A stretch of DNA of 64,000 bases. Source: Arthrobotrys musiformis (Eukaryota; Ascomycota; Orbiliomycetes; Orbiliales; Orbiliaceae). Under the pieces are notes generated by a model. It did not search any database and was not told the DNA's origin. It was given only the letters and a program-made list of their open reading frames with translations. A program made the translations under genes and the position numbers. The stretch is from NCBI GenBank assembly GCA_036971715.1, contig JAVHJL010000001.1, forward strand, positions 558,001 through 622,000, written 5' to 3'. Positions 11,915 through 23,266 of the stretch are shown piece by piece (within the stretch, counting starts at the first letter, position 1; the number at the start of each line of letters is the position of its first letter).

Positions 11915-13327
11915 ATGAGGACGAGAACCATCCTCCTCACATTCTACCCACTGCTCACACCGGCGCTCCAGATCGCGTTCCAGACAGAATCGCAATCACT
12001 TCGGGATGTGTATACCTTCCAACCCGCCTTCCCGCAGGGAATCTCCTGCTACGCTTTCAAATCTTCTCCATCGGATATAATAGTCTCGATCAAAACGCTC
12101 AGCACACCACACGCCAAACGACGACCGCCAGATGCGATCGGTTTCTTCAAAGGGAAGAAATGTAGCGCCGAAACCCTCCGTTTCGTGGTATTCTACTACC
12201 AACCCGGGTTTCAGGCCGTAGAGCAGTCGTTCGATCTGGGGGAGTTACCGGCGCTGTTTAGGGAGTTTGATCATTACCGTGAGATCCGTGAGGATACGCT
12301 CGAGTGGATGAATTTACTCGGTGATGCGGCGGGGGGGAATAGTCTTAACAAGGGGGATGTGGTGTATAAACTCACCGACGGGCGGTGGGATACGCTCCCC
12401 AATGTTGTCGAGGTCACTGCGGATGATGGGGTACCGAGGGATTGGTATTTAAGTCAGGGGCTTAGGAAGTCCACGCTTCGGAAGGGGAATTATTTGGGAC
12501 AATTTACGGGTCAGCCTGTTACGGACTTCATGAGGAGTAGAACGGCGGATGCGGAGCGTGATGAATCGCAGAAACTTTTACGGTCGAAGTCGAGGAAGGA
12601 ATGGAGGAAGAATACGGCTGATGAATACACGATTGAGAAGTTTAAGATCACGCCGAATCCGATATTATTCTCCAAATCGAGGATTTCTGAGGCGGGGAGC
12701 CCCTACTCCCCTGGATTTGCTAGGAAGAGTTTATCCCCGCTGCTGGGGAAGGTTACCAAAGTGGATAACGACGATTCCCGCGATGATGACGACGAAGGAA
12801 ACGTCGAGATGGAAGATACGACGGATTCAGGTGGGAGGGTATCCATCCCCCAACTGCTCACCATGAATCGAATAATGCCCCACCTACCCCGAATACCCGC
12901 CGATAACGAAGGAATAATCCCCGAAGACTCCCACAGGGGCATCACCCACTCCTACCTCCAAAACACCCGGCCGATAAAAGCCGGTAAATCCACTGCGGAT
13001 GGGAAAATAAACCCAGGTGTGAGGAATATGTATTCCTCGTAATACTACAATGCCCCACTGGGATACTGGCCCACGTTCAAAAGCCACGATTCGGTACAAA
13101 CCCTCAAGGAGGAGGAGGAGGCGGTTGAGCAAACACCGATCAATCGGATGGATAGGACGGGGGATTTTAGCAGACGTGTCGGTGGCGGTAACTCGAATGA
13201 AGGGGATGTTTATGGAGATGAATTGTTGGATCTGGAGTCTTGGGGGAGGATTGATGCTTTTGCGAAGTATACTGGTCCGACGGGTTCAGATTTGCGGAGG
13301 AAGGCGCCGGGTTATAAAGGCGTTTGA
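11915..13327 (+). CDS. Secreted lineage-specific protein with in-frame TAA
   Basis: An intronless frame starts at ATG 11915 with a likely signal peptide (residues 1-19, TILLTFYPLLTPALQIAF) and runs 375 codons to TAA 13040-13042. The same frame then stays open for 94 codons with coding-looking sequence (YYNAPLGYWPTFKSHDSVQT) to TGA 13325-13327. The N-terminal 110 residues contain two cysteines (GISCYAF, KKCSAETL) and a VVFYYQPGF segment; the remainder is charged and probably disordered. A 45-base removal (13039-13083) would keep frame and skip the stop, but it lacks a branch site. So this is a read-through gene, a recent null allele, or a protein that really ends at 13042. I recognise no domain; the CSAETLRFVVFYY stretch faintly resembles the C...YY motif of the secreted family at 32-37 kb. 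Confidence 0.55.
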
Positions 13328-13969
13328 TGTGTATACTATATTACCAATATTTTTGAATTGTGAATGAGAGCCGGGTTAAACAGTCTCGACATTGCGGCTT
13401 AGGTGTATATACGCGAAGAGGAATATATAGACAAAAATACAACATGTGATGTGTACACAGTTATATATCTAGTTAAACGTACTGTTGTTTTGAAAGTCAT
13501 CCTAGAGCTCCTTATAATTATGATATGACTACCTAGGTATATAATACCTGAAGGAATTGCCGGCTCTAAAAACTTAAGCAGTTGTATATAAGAATAGGAT
13601 CCCACAAATGGAAGTCGAAGTCGGCTATCACCAAAAGTTTTCCGCATTCATGGCCCCTCCGCTTCAACCTTATATTCCATACCATTGCATCACAGATCTC
13701 GATGATATTGATTAATAGGAACTCAATCCTACATGACCATTAATCCTATAATTCCAAAATCCCATCATGAGAATGTTCCAGCTTCACCAATACCACCTCT
13801 AAAACCGCAAAAACTAACCACGTTACCTCCACCTGTTCCCAACTCCCTCTATCCCCTCTTCATGTATACAAATCCGCTACTCCACACCATACATCAAGCT
13901 CAAACACCCCCCCACAAGAGCACAAAAGCAGCATATATTAATAATAATCATAATTTCCAAAAAAAAAGA
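13328..13969. other. Intergenic, 0.64 kb
   Basis: AT-rich promoter region of the next gene. An open frame continues upstream of its ATG but looks non-coding (Pro/Thr/His-rich). Confidence 0.4.
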
Positions 13970-15669
13970 ATGAAAAAAACATTCAACAGAACATCCCTCT
14001 TCATCTGCACCATCCTGAGCATTCTGATTCTATTCTTAAGGATCGGGCTGCGGCTATGGCACCGCGAGAGTTGGAATGCGGGGGACACGTGGAGCGTTAT
14101 CGCTCTGGCGCATATTATTGCGCGGATGGTGTTTAGTAGTTATATCATGGTCTGGGGGACGAGTTTTGGTTAGTCTCCTCTTTTAAATTTTATATATATC
14201 ATTTATGTAGGAGTTAAATTGACTATGATGTAGCATTGACGGCTGGGGAGTTCAAGACCCACGAACAGGATATGACGCCGACGCAGATACACCATCTAGA
14301 AATCGGGAGTAAATTGAACATTCCCAGTCGGATAATGCTAGTGGGAGCGTATGTCACCCTCCACTGAAACATCTCTTATACAATACTAACCGATGGTGAA
14401 TATAAAGGCTATGGTCCCTAAAATTCGTAATCTTCGATTTCCTGTGGCGGATAATCCGCAAACTCCCCTACGAGCGTCCGATCCTAATAACGTATATCAC
14501 CGTCATCGTCGGGACCTGGATCGCTGCCAATATTGTCGTATTCATGGAATGCACGCCGTTCCATAAATGGTGGCAGTTGTATCCGTACCCCGGGCCCTGC
14601 GTGCAGGCTAATAAGTGGCTGATCACTTATGAAGTCGGGAATATGATTACAGATGCAATGTTACTCGCACTACCCTTCCCGCTATTATTTATGGCGCGAG
14701 TCCCTTGGGAGAAGTAATACGCCCCCGTTTTTTCCATATGGGAGTCTAGTGCTGATAGGAAAATGTAGGAGAATAAGGTTGATATCCCTCTTCTCGCTCG
14801 GATTCTTCCTCCTAGCCATATGTATAGTACGCATGGTACAGGGGTTAATACACGCGCATTTCCAACTCTCGAGAACAATGTGGGCGTCCGTCGAAATGCT
14901 GTTCGCAACGATCGTAGCCTGCTCGCCGAGTATTTACTGCCACATCCGCCGTGGTCGCGAATCAACCTGTCTCAGCACGGTGAACAATACCACCACCCAC
15001 CGCGGCAGCGGGGTTTCCGGCGTATCCTCGCATGAATATCGAATAGGAAAAAGTACCTCCAACAGTGGTAGTGTCGATACTAGATTCCCTGGTACCTTCA
15101 CCCCCGGCGGTGGGGGGGATCAAACGCGCAATTCCTCGATATTTAGTCACCATGGGAGTAGGAATGGTAGTAGGAATATGAGTATTATTAGTAGGCATAG
15201 TCTACTCAGTCGGAACTTCAGCGTGGGTAGTAGCACTCATAGTCGGAATATGAGTTTTAGCAGTAGTAGGCATTCTGTTTCTGCATCGGGGAATCGGAGT
15301 AGGATGGGCAGTTATGCTGGTCCGAATTTTGATATTCCTACCCTGGAAGGGGAGGTGCCTGGGTTTGATTGTTTTGGGGGGTATGAGAGGGGGAGTGTTA
15401 GTGCTAACGTGTGGACTTACGGCGGGATGATGGAGGAAGGAGGGGCTACGGGCGGAGTGGATGGTGGGGAGAAGAAAGGGGAGAAGTTTTATGTGATTGA
15501 TGAGGAGGAAGGGGGGAAGGATTTGGAGGGGATAATGGTTGAGACTACTTGGAGTCAAGTTTCTGAAGTTGATCCTGAATCTACGAGGGCTGCGGGGGCG
15601 TCTGGGATGATTATTCAACCGCCCAGTAGGACCATTACCGAAGAAGAAGAGCCAGAGTCTGAGTCGTGA
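13970..15669 (+). CDS. Rhodopsin-domain (PTH11-like) integral membrane protein
   Basis: Exons 13970-14168, 14234-14348, 14408-14713 and 14769-15669 join to 506 residues. Hydrophobic segments alternate as in the seven-helix fungal rhodopsin-domain family (LFICTILSILILFLRIGL, ILITYITVIVGTWIAANIVV, ITDAMLLALPFPLLFMARV, LFSLGFFLLAICIVRMVQGL, VEMLFATIVACSPSIYC). The family hallmark FMECTPFHKWWQLYP...C with a downstream conserved Cys (GPCVQANKW) is present. The C-tail is long and cytosolic, with Ser/Asn/Arg repeats of the SRNMS type and an acidic end. Members act as presumed receptors for surface or nutrient cues, but ligands are mostly unknown. The ATG at 13970 was chosen because it begins the charged leader just before helix 1. 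Confidence 0.82.
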
Positions 15670-15937
15670 GGTTTGGATGTACATACATGTTTGTACTAGA
15701 TACATGTGAATATCTTAAAGATTATAATATATAATTAGTTGAAAAATTTCCTGGAGATGCATGCATGGTTAACCGGCGTGGCCTTTCAGTGATTTCCAAG
15801 CATCGCCATGCGACTTAAACTGAGCTTGCGTGTATCAAATACTATTCAATATATATCTTGAGCTGTATCAATTCCGCCGAAGGTGCGAGGTGCCCCCGGC
15901 GCACCCAAAGTTGAGGGGTCTGACGAAAATGGAAAGC

Positions 15938-17635
15938 CTACTCGGAAGCATCCTTCTCTCGCAATTTCGTCTGCGCCCACCCGTCGAATATCTCATCTAG
16001 AGTTTTGTTCGTCGCGGGGAAATTAAATTGCTCCATTTCATCTATTGCCAACAAGGATGGTTCGTTGGAGAGGGGAGCTCTATAGAGTCTCAACCCGGAT
16101 CCAACTTCGTCCAGTCCGGATTCTGGGGCCTTACGGAGTCCGGAGGTCTTTAGTTTCTCCGTCTTCTTTGGTGTTCGCCTTGTACCCCCTGGGCTCATTT
16201 CTGGGAATATTACTGATAACTCGTCTTCTTCATCTCCATCGTCATCATCGCTTTCGTTGTCTTCCTCGTTTTCTTTGTCTTCATCGCCTTCATCGTCTTC
16301 TCCCTCTTTCCCTTCCCCTTCCCCTTCCCCTTCACCATCCTCGCCCCCATCCTTGTCTTCCTTCTTTCCTTCTTCATCTTCCTTCTTATCCTCCTTTGGA
16401 TCCTCAATAGCGGTAGTTTCCGTAATGGTAGGCTTCAGGCTGTCTCCTGGATCCGTTTTCCCGCTATCGTCGGTACCCACTTTCTTCTTCTTCTTCGTGG
16501 GCTTTTTGCTCCCTGGTTTCTTCCCTTCTTCCTCCTCGACTTCATCCTCATCATCCTCTTCGCCTTCTGATACTTTCCACGTTCCATCATCATCTTTCTT
16601 CGGCTTTCGTTTAGACGCAGGCTTCTTTTTTGGCTTGGTATCCGTTGTAGTCGTAGTCGTAGTCGTAGTAACTACCTCGTCCGTACCGGTACCGGACTCC
16701 TTCTTATTCTCATCCTTATTCCTAGGGCTCTTCTTATTTTCCTTTTCTGCTTCACCTTCTTCTTCATTTTCCAGATCTTTAGGATTAGGCTCTTTGCCGC
16801 TATCTTCGGCCTTCTTTTTTGGGTCCTCTTTCGGATCCTCTGGTGGTTCTACCCCCGTTGTCTCGACCCCTTCTTCTGGTATTGGGGATGCGGCCTCTTT
16901 TTCACTCTCACCCTCACTATCACCTCCATCATCATCTGCAGGAGGTTTGTATGCCTTCCCAAGGAGATCATAGGAGTCCGGATAAAGCCCGGGCCGGTCA
17001 TAAATTAGTTTGTGGAGCTTATCACCCTCATCTAAAGAGCTAGCGAGTCTTACCGCCAAAGCTTTATTGAACCTATGCTTGAACGGCTCCGGAAAGTCCT
17101 CGACTCCAGCTCGAACCTTGATGTCCCATACGCCCTTCACCTTATCATCCTCGATCTTCCCGGATTCGTGGAGGAAACAGGCTGTCTCCACGAAGGGCCA
17201 GTATTCTTCATCCGAGGGCGTTTGGATTTGGATGTTTCCGCAGTCCGGGTATAGGATGTGGTACCGTGAGGATTTTGTGTGAAATCCGGCTTTTATCTTG
17301 CCGCCGTCCCACCAGCTTAGGGCATTGTCTTGGCACAATTGGAGGGCCTTCGCCACGGTTTCATACATCGATTGTTTTTTCTTGTCACTGAATTTGGGAT
17401 CTTTCGCCAACAGCGGGTTTTCGTAGATTTCCCGCATTCTTTTGTAGGTTTCCGCGGTGACGGCTTGCCCTGGTCCGGCGAGGAGGAGGGTTATACGTGC
17501 GGGATTGTCGAAGTTTTGTTTCGCTTCTGCGTGGTTTGGGCAGTTGGTGTCTAGATGTTCGTCGCAGTATTGGAGGGGGACGAAGGCGGGGCAACCGCAG
17601 CCCGGGAAGTGGAAGACGGTGTATTCGCAGACCAT
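15938..17635 (-). CDS. Uncharacterised protein: Cys/His-rich head, acidic tail
   Basis: A single 565-codon exon with ATG at 17635. The first 35 residues carry a compact Cys/His cluster (CEYTVFHFPGCGCP, YCDEHLDTNCPNH) that could bind zinc. Residues about 40-240 look like a folded, lineage-specific domain. From about residue 240 to 470 the chain is extremely low in complexity: Lys/Glu/Asp blocks, a poly-Thr run encoded by a GTAGTC-type repeat and a GEGEGEG run. The tail (LDEIFDGWAQTKLREKD) looks ordered again. I know no function. The acidic/basic middle suggests a nuclear or chaperone-like disordered linker; that is inference. It faces the rhodopsin-like gene tail to tail. Confidence 0.7.
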   Translation of the reverse strand: MVCEYTVFHFPGCGCPAFVPLQYCDEHLDTNCPNHAEAKQNFDNPARITLLLAGPGQAVTAETYKRMREIYENPLLAKDPKFSDKKKQSMYETVAKALQLCQDNALSWWDGGKIKAGFHTKSSRYHILYPDCGNIQIQTPSDEEYWPFVETACFLHESGKIEDDKVKGVWDIKVRAGVEDFPEPFKHRFNKALAVRLASSLDEGDKLHKLIYDRPGLYPDSYDLLGKAYKPPADDDGGDSEGESEKEAASPIPEEGVETTGVEPPEDPKEDPKKKAEDSGKEPNPKDLENEEEGEAEKENKKSPRNKDENKKESGTGTDEVVTTTTTTTTTDTKPKKKPASKRKPKKDDDGTWKVSEGEEDDEDEVEEEEGKKPGSKKPTKKKKKVGTDDSGKTDPGDSLKPTITETTAIEDPKEDKKEDEEGKKEDKDGGEDGEGEGEGEGKEGEDDEGDEDKENEEDNESDDDDGDEEDELSVIFPEMSPGGTRRTPKKTEKLKTSGLRKAPESGLDEVGSGLRLYRAPLSNEPSLLAIDEMEQFNFPATNKTLDEIFDGWAQTKLREKDASE

Positions 17636-18902
17636 CTTTTTTTCTTTCTTAACGTTGGGGGCTTTGGTGAGTATATATATATACGGGCTATAGGCGTCGA
17701 GCCTATGTATATCTCGTGGGATCTACTCCAAGTCGTTACAATACTATGCAATGATCTTGGAGCAGCTTGGTTAAATTAGGCTGGCAATTTAAACAAAATG
17801 GCTCGATGAGACCGATAACTCGAGAGTGCGAGTATATATAGACTTTTCAAATAGTGATAGGAATGAAGATTGGAAATGCTACCTCAAGGGGACGACATCC
17901 ACTGCTTAATATACCCAAATCTGTCCGACTAACCAAGGGAAATTATTCGTATATATCAATACTCGTGCACGTGCAATCCCACAACCCTCACCCAGCATTC
18001 TATGAAGACAAATGCTTCTTAATCGGGATATCGACAAATAATAAACAGTATATTACCACGCGAGCCGCGTTCTTTCTTTGACTACGTGATATCAACATGC
18101 TATCTATCATATTTGCTTACTGGGTGTGGGAGTCAGAAGATCCATGAGTCGGCATTTGATATCCAACATGTTAGCTTAGAGACTCTTCTTTGTTCGACGT
18201 TTCTCTCTTGTGAGAATAACACGCGGATATTGCGTTGTGTCGTGAGTGTTCCCAATTCGGACACAACATAGCCTCGAAGTTGGCCCGACTGTGTTGGTCC
18301 TGACACGACTGCAGCTGGGTGGGCGTGGAAGGATTAATTTGAGTAATATCATTGCTCGTTAATGGGAGGCTTCGAGATAGTATCTATAGTAGCTTGTGTG
18401 CAATGTTCGAATTTCGAATTTTTGTGGCTTCAAACGCCCAGGTAATTTTGTAGCGAGCCTCGGGGTCAATTACAACTCAAGTGCAAGTACGGAATCCAAT
18501 AAACGTATGGGTGCACTTTGCCAGTGATCTATATGTCCAGCGCTCTAGAGCCTCAAGGTCCTAGAAAGTGCTGGTGATATCTTGTCCGATCTAAAGAGGC
18601 AATGTGGAATTTCTGTGGATTGCTAGTATAATGCAACGCCTACATACAAGGTCACCATACCGGTGAGCCGGGTGAGCTGCGAAGGATACGACCTAAATGC
18701 CAATAAAACGCTTAACCAAGAAAACAAAACTCCGTGTAAATGCATGTAGCGTCCGCCCGAACCTAATATGTCATACCCATTCCCATGCCCTCTCGCACTT
18801 AAGACTAAATCTTGGGGTTGGTGAATCGTCGTATACGAGACAATCTCAAGATCCAGTCCCCCCAAGACCTCGCTCGGAATTCGCAACCTGGCCCGGTAGC
18901 AC
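17636..18902. other. Intergenic, 1.27 kb
   Basis: No supported gene. Scattered short ORFs only; this is the upstream region of the 15938 gene and the 3' flank of the 18903 gene. Confidence 0.5.
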
Positions 18903-20780
18903 TCATAGCTCAGATGGCACAGGGCTTCCAAACTCGCTCCCTGGGTGTAACATATACTTGGTCCCCTTCTTGTCGTTATACTGCTTCTTCCCAGTCAGCA
19001 ATACCTTTTCCAGGCTCTCGTCGCTCCAGGGAGGGGGGTTGAAACTCCAATCCAGTTGAGTCCTCTGCATCCAGTGCTCAGCATCATCTTTCAAATACCA
19101 CTCAATCTCAGCAGCGTTGGTCCCACCTTTATTCTTCCGCTTCGTGATCTTGTTCCTGCTCTTATCCTTGTTCAACACCCGATGATCAATCTGTACCAAA
19201 TGCGTCCGGACAACCTGGGGGAAATCGACAAGTTGTTCGAAGCACCTCAGATGGAAAAAACACTCCACGGTATCGAAGACATTGCGTTTATCGTACTCGT
19301 ACTGTCCTTCGGGATTATTCTTGAACGCTTGGATCTCATCGGCGACGTACTCCCAATCGACAGCGACCTGGTAGTTTCCAGCAATTATCGTTCGCGGGTG
19401 TTTATAGTTCTTCTCCCGCATTTCGCCGGTTGAAGTACGGATCAACTCTGTAGTTTCCACACCCTTGCAGTTACGGTACCGGCACCAGGTTCTGTAGTGA
19501 TCCTCGTAGACTCTAGTGTTCGCGTATGGATGTCTTTGAATCCAGAAGCATGGCGTACGACCTGGTTTCAGGGTTGGGAAGTAGAGTAGCTCGTTGATGT
19601 TATTTTCGTCGTAGAGCTTTACCTTGTTATCCATTTCGAGGTACGCTTGCTCCTTTTTGGACATGGACCTGTGTGGCGCCCGAGAGTCGACTTTTCTACG
19701 TTTGGATAGAGCTGCGGGGGCTTCATCATCCGCTTCGGATCCGAGGTGTGGAGTTGACCTCGAGGAGTTCAAGATTGGCATGGTAGGCGCGATAGGGGCT
19801 TGGGGCAGGAATTGCGGTGCAGGGAAATGTAGCATCGGCGTGTTCTGCGGTTGCGGAAAACCCGTCGGGTGCATGTAAAGCTGCTGCTGTGCCCTAAAAG
19901 AGAAGGACGATTGGACGAGGGGGGCGGGTACTTCCTGATGCGATTCGTCCACCTCGTCCTTCTTTGGCCTACCACGCTTTCTCTTCTCCGAAGGTTGAAC
20001 GAGCGGTGCAGAGGGCGCGAGCATGCGCATGGTGAAATCCTGCTTGTTGATCACTGAAGTTGGAGCCTGCTGTGCTACAACCCGGGGAGGTGAATCCGTC
20101 ATCATGATGTCTCCAATACTATGATCGAACGAGGTTAGGTTGAGAGATGCCAGGAAGCCATCAATCGCAGCTTGACTAATCTCTTGAGGCGGCGAGACCT
20201 CACCGAAGCCCCCAACGTCGGGCAAGGCGTTATATATTGTGCCTTGATTCGGTAGCGACGGGAGGCATTTAAAGGGTGTACTATGATGTTTGGCCAATTC
20301 ATACAACCTAGGGTCGTAAAGTGGGTATTTCGCTTCCGGTGTATGATTGTGGGTACTTTCGTCCTTTTTAGACCTTCTACGGAGCTTCCTGGGGGTTGAA
20401 CTAGACGCAGGAGTCTGAGTGTGAAAGCCCGCATGGTCTTGAGGGATATGGGCCCTACGTAGCCCGGGGGCAGCTACGATGTTGGTTGCTACGGCAGGAA
20501 GGAGGATACGAGGTTCCTCATCATCAGGAGGTACATTCGGCTCAGCTCTTAGCAGCGGATCAATGAGTGAGTCGGGAACATCAGGAATGAGCTGGGTGTA
20601 TTCGTTCGTCAGAGAGAGAGCGGAATACTCATTTTCTCCGAGCCCGTTGTAGTATGCGTCATCAAAGAATAGACCAAAGTGGTCTTCCTCAGCGAAACTC
20701 TTGATGTAGTCATCTAGTTCATGCTGAAAACCATACCCTTCGAAGTCGTTTAAACTCCCTGGAGGCTTCCCAGAGTCCAT
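18903..20780 (-). CDS. Uncharacterised nuclear-type protein with AT-hook
   Basis: A single exon of 626 residues from ATG 20780 (a longer frame upstream begins only with TTG). The N-terminal half is disordered and acidic to Pro-rich. It holds two basic patches (TPRKLRRRSKK; the AT-hook-like KRKRGRPKK) and a possible NLS (SKRRKVDSR). The C-terminal 200 residues are globular with conserved-looking Cys/Trp/His: CFWIQRHPYANTRVY, WCRYRNCKGVE, GNYQVAVDW and FFHLRCFEQLVDF. That order (a CRxxxC motif, a G-x-[FY]-x-V-A segment, then HL-x-C-[LF]-E and D-F) resembles a family of uncharacterised fungal proteins I recall by pattern only. It is probably chromatin- or transcription-related, from the AT-hook. 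Confidence 0.72.
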   Translation of the reverse strand: MDSGKPPGSLNDFEGYGFQHELDDYIKSFAEEDHFGLFFDDAYYNGLGENEYSALSLTNEYTQLIPDVPDSLIDPLLRAEPNVPPDDEEPRILLPAVATNIVAAPGLRRAHIPQDHAGFHTQTPASSSTPRKLRRRSKKDESTHNHTPEAKYPLYDPRLYELAKHHSTPFKCLPSLPNQGTIYNALPDVGGFGEVSPPQEISQAAIDGFLASLNLTSFDHSIGDIMMTDSPPRVVAQQAPTSVINKQDFTMRMLAPSAPLVQPSEKRKRGRPKKDEVDESHQEVPAPLVQSSFSFRAQQQLYMHPTGFPQPQNTPMLHFPAPQFLPQAPIAPTMPILNSSRSTPHLGSEADDEAPAALSKRRKVDSRAPHRSMSKKEQAYLEMDNKVKLYDENNINELLYFPTLKPGRTPCFWIQRHPYANTRVYEDHYRTWCRYRNCKGVETTELIRTSTGEMREKNYKHPRTIIAGNYQVAVDWEYVADEIQAFKNNPEGQYEYDKRNVFDTVECFFHLRCFEQLVDFPQVVRTHLVQIDHRVLNKDKSRNKITKRKNKGGTNAAEIEWYLKDDAEHWMQRTQLDWSFNPPPWSDESLEKVLLTGKKQYNDKKGTKYMLHPGSEFGSPVPSEL

Positions 20781-21446
20781 GACTTGAGATGAATGAAAAA
20801 AGATATGGATTACTAGGACAAACTTGCGGTGGCGAGTTGTAACCGTAGATATAGATGCAATGGTTTGAATGTGTAGTATGGATTCTGCTTGAGCTAGTAA
20901 ACTTGCAGTTGTTTTCGACAATGAATTAGATAGTTGTTCGTGGGAAAGTGAGCCCTTCTCGGGCTCAATAATTTGTAAGATGATATGGCTGGCACCGACG
21001 AAACATATTTGTAGAGAGCTTCGGATACACAGGCTTCCACTGTTATGACAACCAAGATGAACTTGATGTAGTTTTTTGACGTTGCAAAATATTGGTCTCG
21101 AGCTCTCGGGCGATGAAACATGTCTTCAGATGGAACTGTAACCTCGAGGGCTGATGTAATCTTGGGGGCACCCCGCCTTTTCGGATGGTGAACTGGGGTA
21201 GCTGTTATCAAGATAAACAGGGATAGCTTGATGAAGCACGGCGCGATTAAAGCGACGTGCGCTACCATCAGGGCCCATGCTTTGTTAGTCTTTGTTGGCC
21301 TTGTTAGCTCCAGATCCAGGCCTGAGACGAAGCACCAGTAGCACGTGCCACATGTTGGACAAGAGCATATGCCCTCGCTGCCATAGTGACTGTGGGGAGC
21401 CATGGGCAATATGTGAGAGGTTCAACCTCGCCTAGCGGCGGCGGCG
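20781..21446. other. Intergenic, 0.67 kb
   Basis: Upstream region of the AT-hook gene and 3' flank of SPT14. No further gene supported. Confidence 0.5.
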
Positions 21447-23013
21447 TCACTCCTGGTCTTGCATATCTGAAACCCAGCCATTTCTTTCTTCCGGGCCTTC
21501 GGCATCGGTTTGTGAAGGGCTCTCTTTCCGAACTACCCGTTTTCTCGGCCAATCTCTCGCAACATCTATGTTCCGTCTCGGCCACCAAAACTCCAGGAAC
21601 ATCATTAGAAGGTAATCGATCACCGCACAGAGAACGAATAGCTTCCCCGCCCAGACTCCGCATCCATAATAACGTTTCAGCCTGTCAATGAGGCGTGAAC
21701 TTCGTAACCTCATAATCCCATCGTAGACCTTCTCAGTTCGCTCTGCAACATCTGTCCAGGAGTACATCTGCCTGATTTGATCGTGGAACATTTCCGGTCG
21801 AACTGTGCCCGACTTGATCGCATGGATGGCCCTCGATGTCGCTGCGAATATGTCGTCTTCCTCGGGTTTCGCAAAAATGGTCATCTCACTCGGCAGTACC
21901 TCCGGGATGCCGCCGACCTGCGTGCATACGACGTAGAGACCACAAGAGGCTGCTTCAACGATAACTGTCCCGAAGGCTTCGGTTAAAGAAGCGTGCAAGT
22001 ATATTTGACCCCTGATCATAACATTCCGGACATCTTCATGACGGATCGGTCCGAGCATCTCAACCCGGTCTTGTAAGACATTCTTCTCGATCATTTGCTC
22101 CAAGTCGATAGCCTTGGGCCCTGAACCTCCAATGATAAACCTAACGTTTTCGTGCTGGGCGCAGATGCGTGGTATTGTAGCCACCAGCAAGTCGCAGCCT
22201 TTGTTTGGGAACAAGCGGGATATCACAACAATCGTGATTGTCGAAGTTGGCGGAGGGGAGTCGGCAGGCCTGAAATCCTTAGACACTAACGCATTTGGTA
22301 TTGCCGACACAGTAAAGGGGTCCAATGCAGCCCTAAGAACGGTATTTTCCTTACTATCTAGCAGTCAGTAACAAAGGACTACCCTCTTACCTAGCAGGTT
22401 GCATCGTATATAGCTTACCACGTATGGGAAACACAGATAACATGGTCCACATCACTCAATGTGAACTTCAACAACTTGTTCGTAAGGATACTAGCAGCAT
22501 CTGCAAACCCAAACAAGCTGTGATCCGTAAAACAGGTCTTCAAACCCATTGTTTTGGCGTGTAGCAGACCCTCCTGACAAAAGGCAGACAAACTGCCGTG
22601 CCCGTGGACGATATCGATCCGTTCTCGAAGGACAATCTGCCGCAGTATTGGGAAAAAAGAGAATACAGTTGGTAGCGCGGACTCTCGGTAGACCACCCAG
22701 AACGGGACATAGTACACTTTAATGCCATTTGCAAGGTACCGGACCCCCGTGCGGTCTCCGTATGAATGCGTAATGATGACAACTTTATGCCCTCGGTCGA
22801 CCAATTTCTAGATATGAAATCCTTCAGTCCAGGTTCGGGTAGAGCTATCGGAGTTATAAGAGCAACGAACACTGGAAACCTGGTATATATGACTTTCCAC
22901 GCCCCCAGGCTGGGGAAAGAAGAAGTCCGAGACCATCCTAAAATGCGGCAACCGTTAGCATTCCCGCCGTAGACCGAAATCGAGAGGATGACGTACGCTA
23001 TGTTGTAGGACAT
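21447..23013 (-). CDS. SPT14: GPI-GlcNAc transferase catalytic subunit (PIG-A)
   Basis: Transfers GlcNAc to phosphatidylinositol, the first step of GPI-anchor synthesis at the ER. Exons on the minus strand are 22997-23013, 22880-22937, 22422-22807 and 21447-22353, joining to 455 residues. Joining gives the invariant start region MSYNIAMVSDFFFPQPGG, then HIYQ/KLVDRGHKVVIITH. Family motifs follow: VHGHGSLSAFCQE, DHSLFGFAD, HVICVSHT/KENTVLRA, VISRLFPNKGCDLL, the GT4 E-x7-E region LTEAFGTVIVEAASCG, and GGIPEVLP. The hydrophobic segment near the C-terminus (LFVLCAVIDYLLMMFLEF) is the membrane anchor. The third intron uses donor GTGGTA and acceptor ATAG, chosen because it alone restores VSHTKENTV. 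It is divergent from DBP6, whose ATG is 253 bp away. Confidence 0.96.
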
Positions 23014-23266
23014 CTTGATAGAGATATAGCCGCGGTATCTGAGGCGAGCCCCAGACCACCAACCCCTTTTCTGAAGTTGAGAGCTATCACCAGAAGGACC
23101 TTGTAATTGATATGGACAAGTCGCGGCTTTGGCGTTGTTATGAGGCTCTGTCGCAGCCAAGACTTCGCTTCGCTAATCCTCACACCGGCGGCCGAAATTT
23201 TGCGACAGAACTTCTTCCACAACATCCAACTACAACCACAAGCCCGCCTATAGCTACATATATAAC

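Noticed and set aside
13050..13367. Arg-rich plus-strand ORF after the secreted protein
   Set aside because: Wrong frame; the extension of the upstream gene in another frame (13043-13327) looks more like coding sequence.
16257..16973. 238-codon plus-strand Ser-rich ORF
   Set aside because: A reverse shadow of the Glu/Lys-rich repeats of the real minus-strand gene at 15938-17635.
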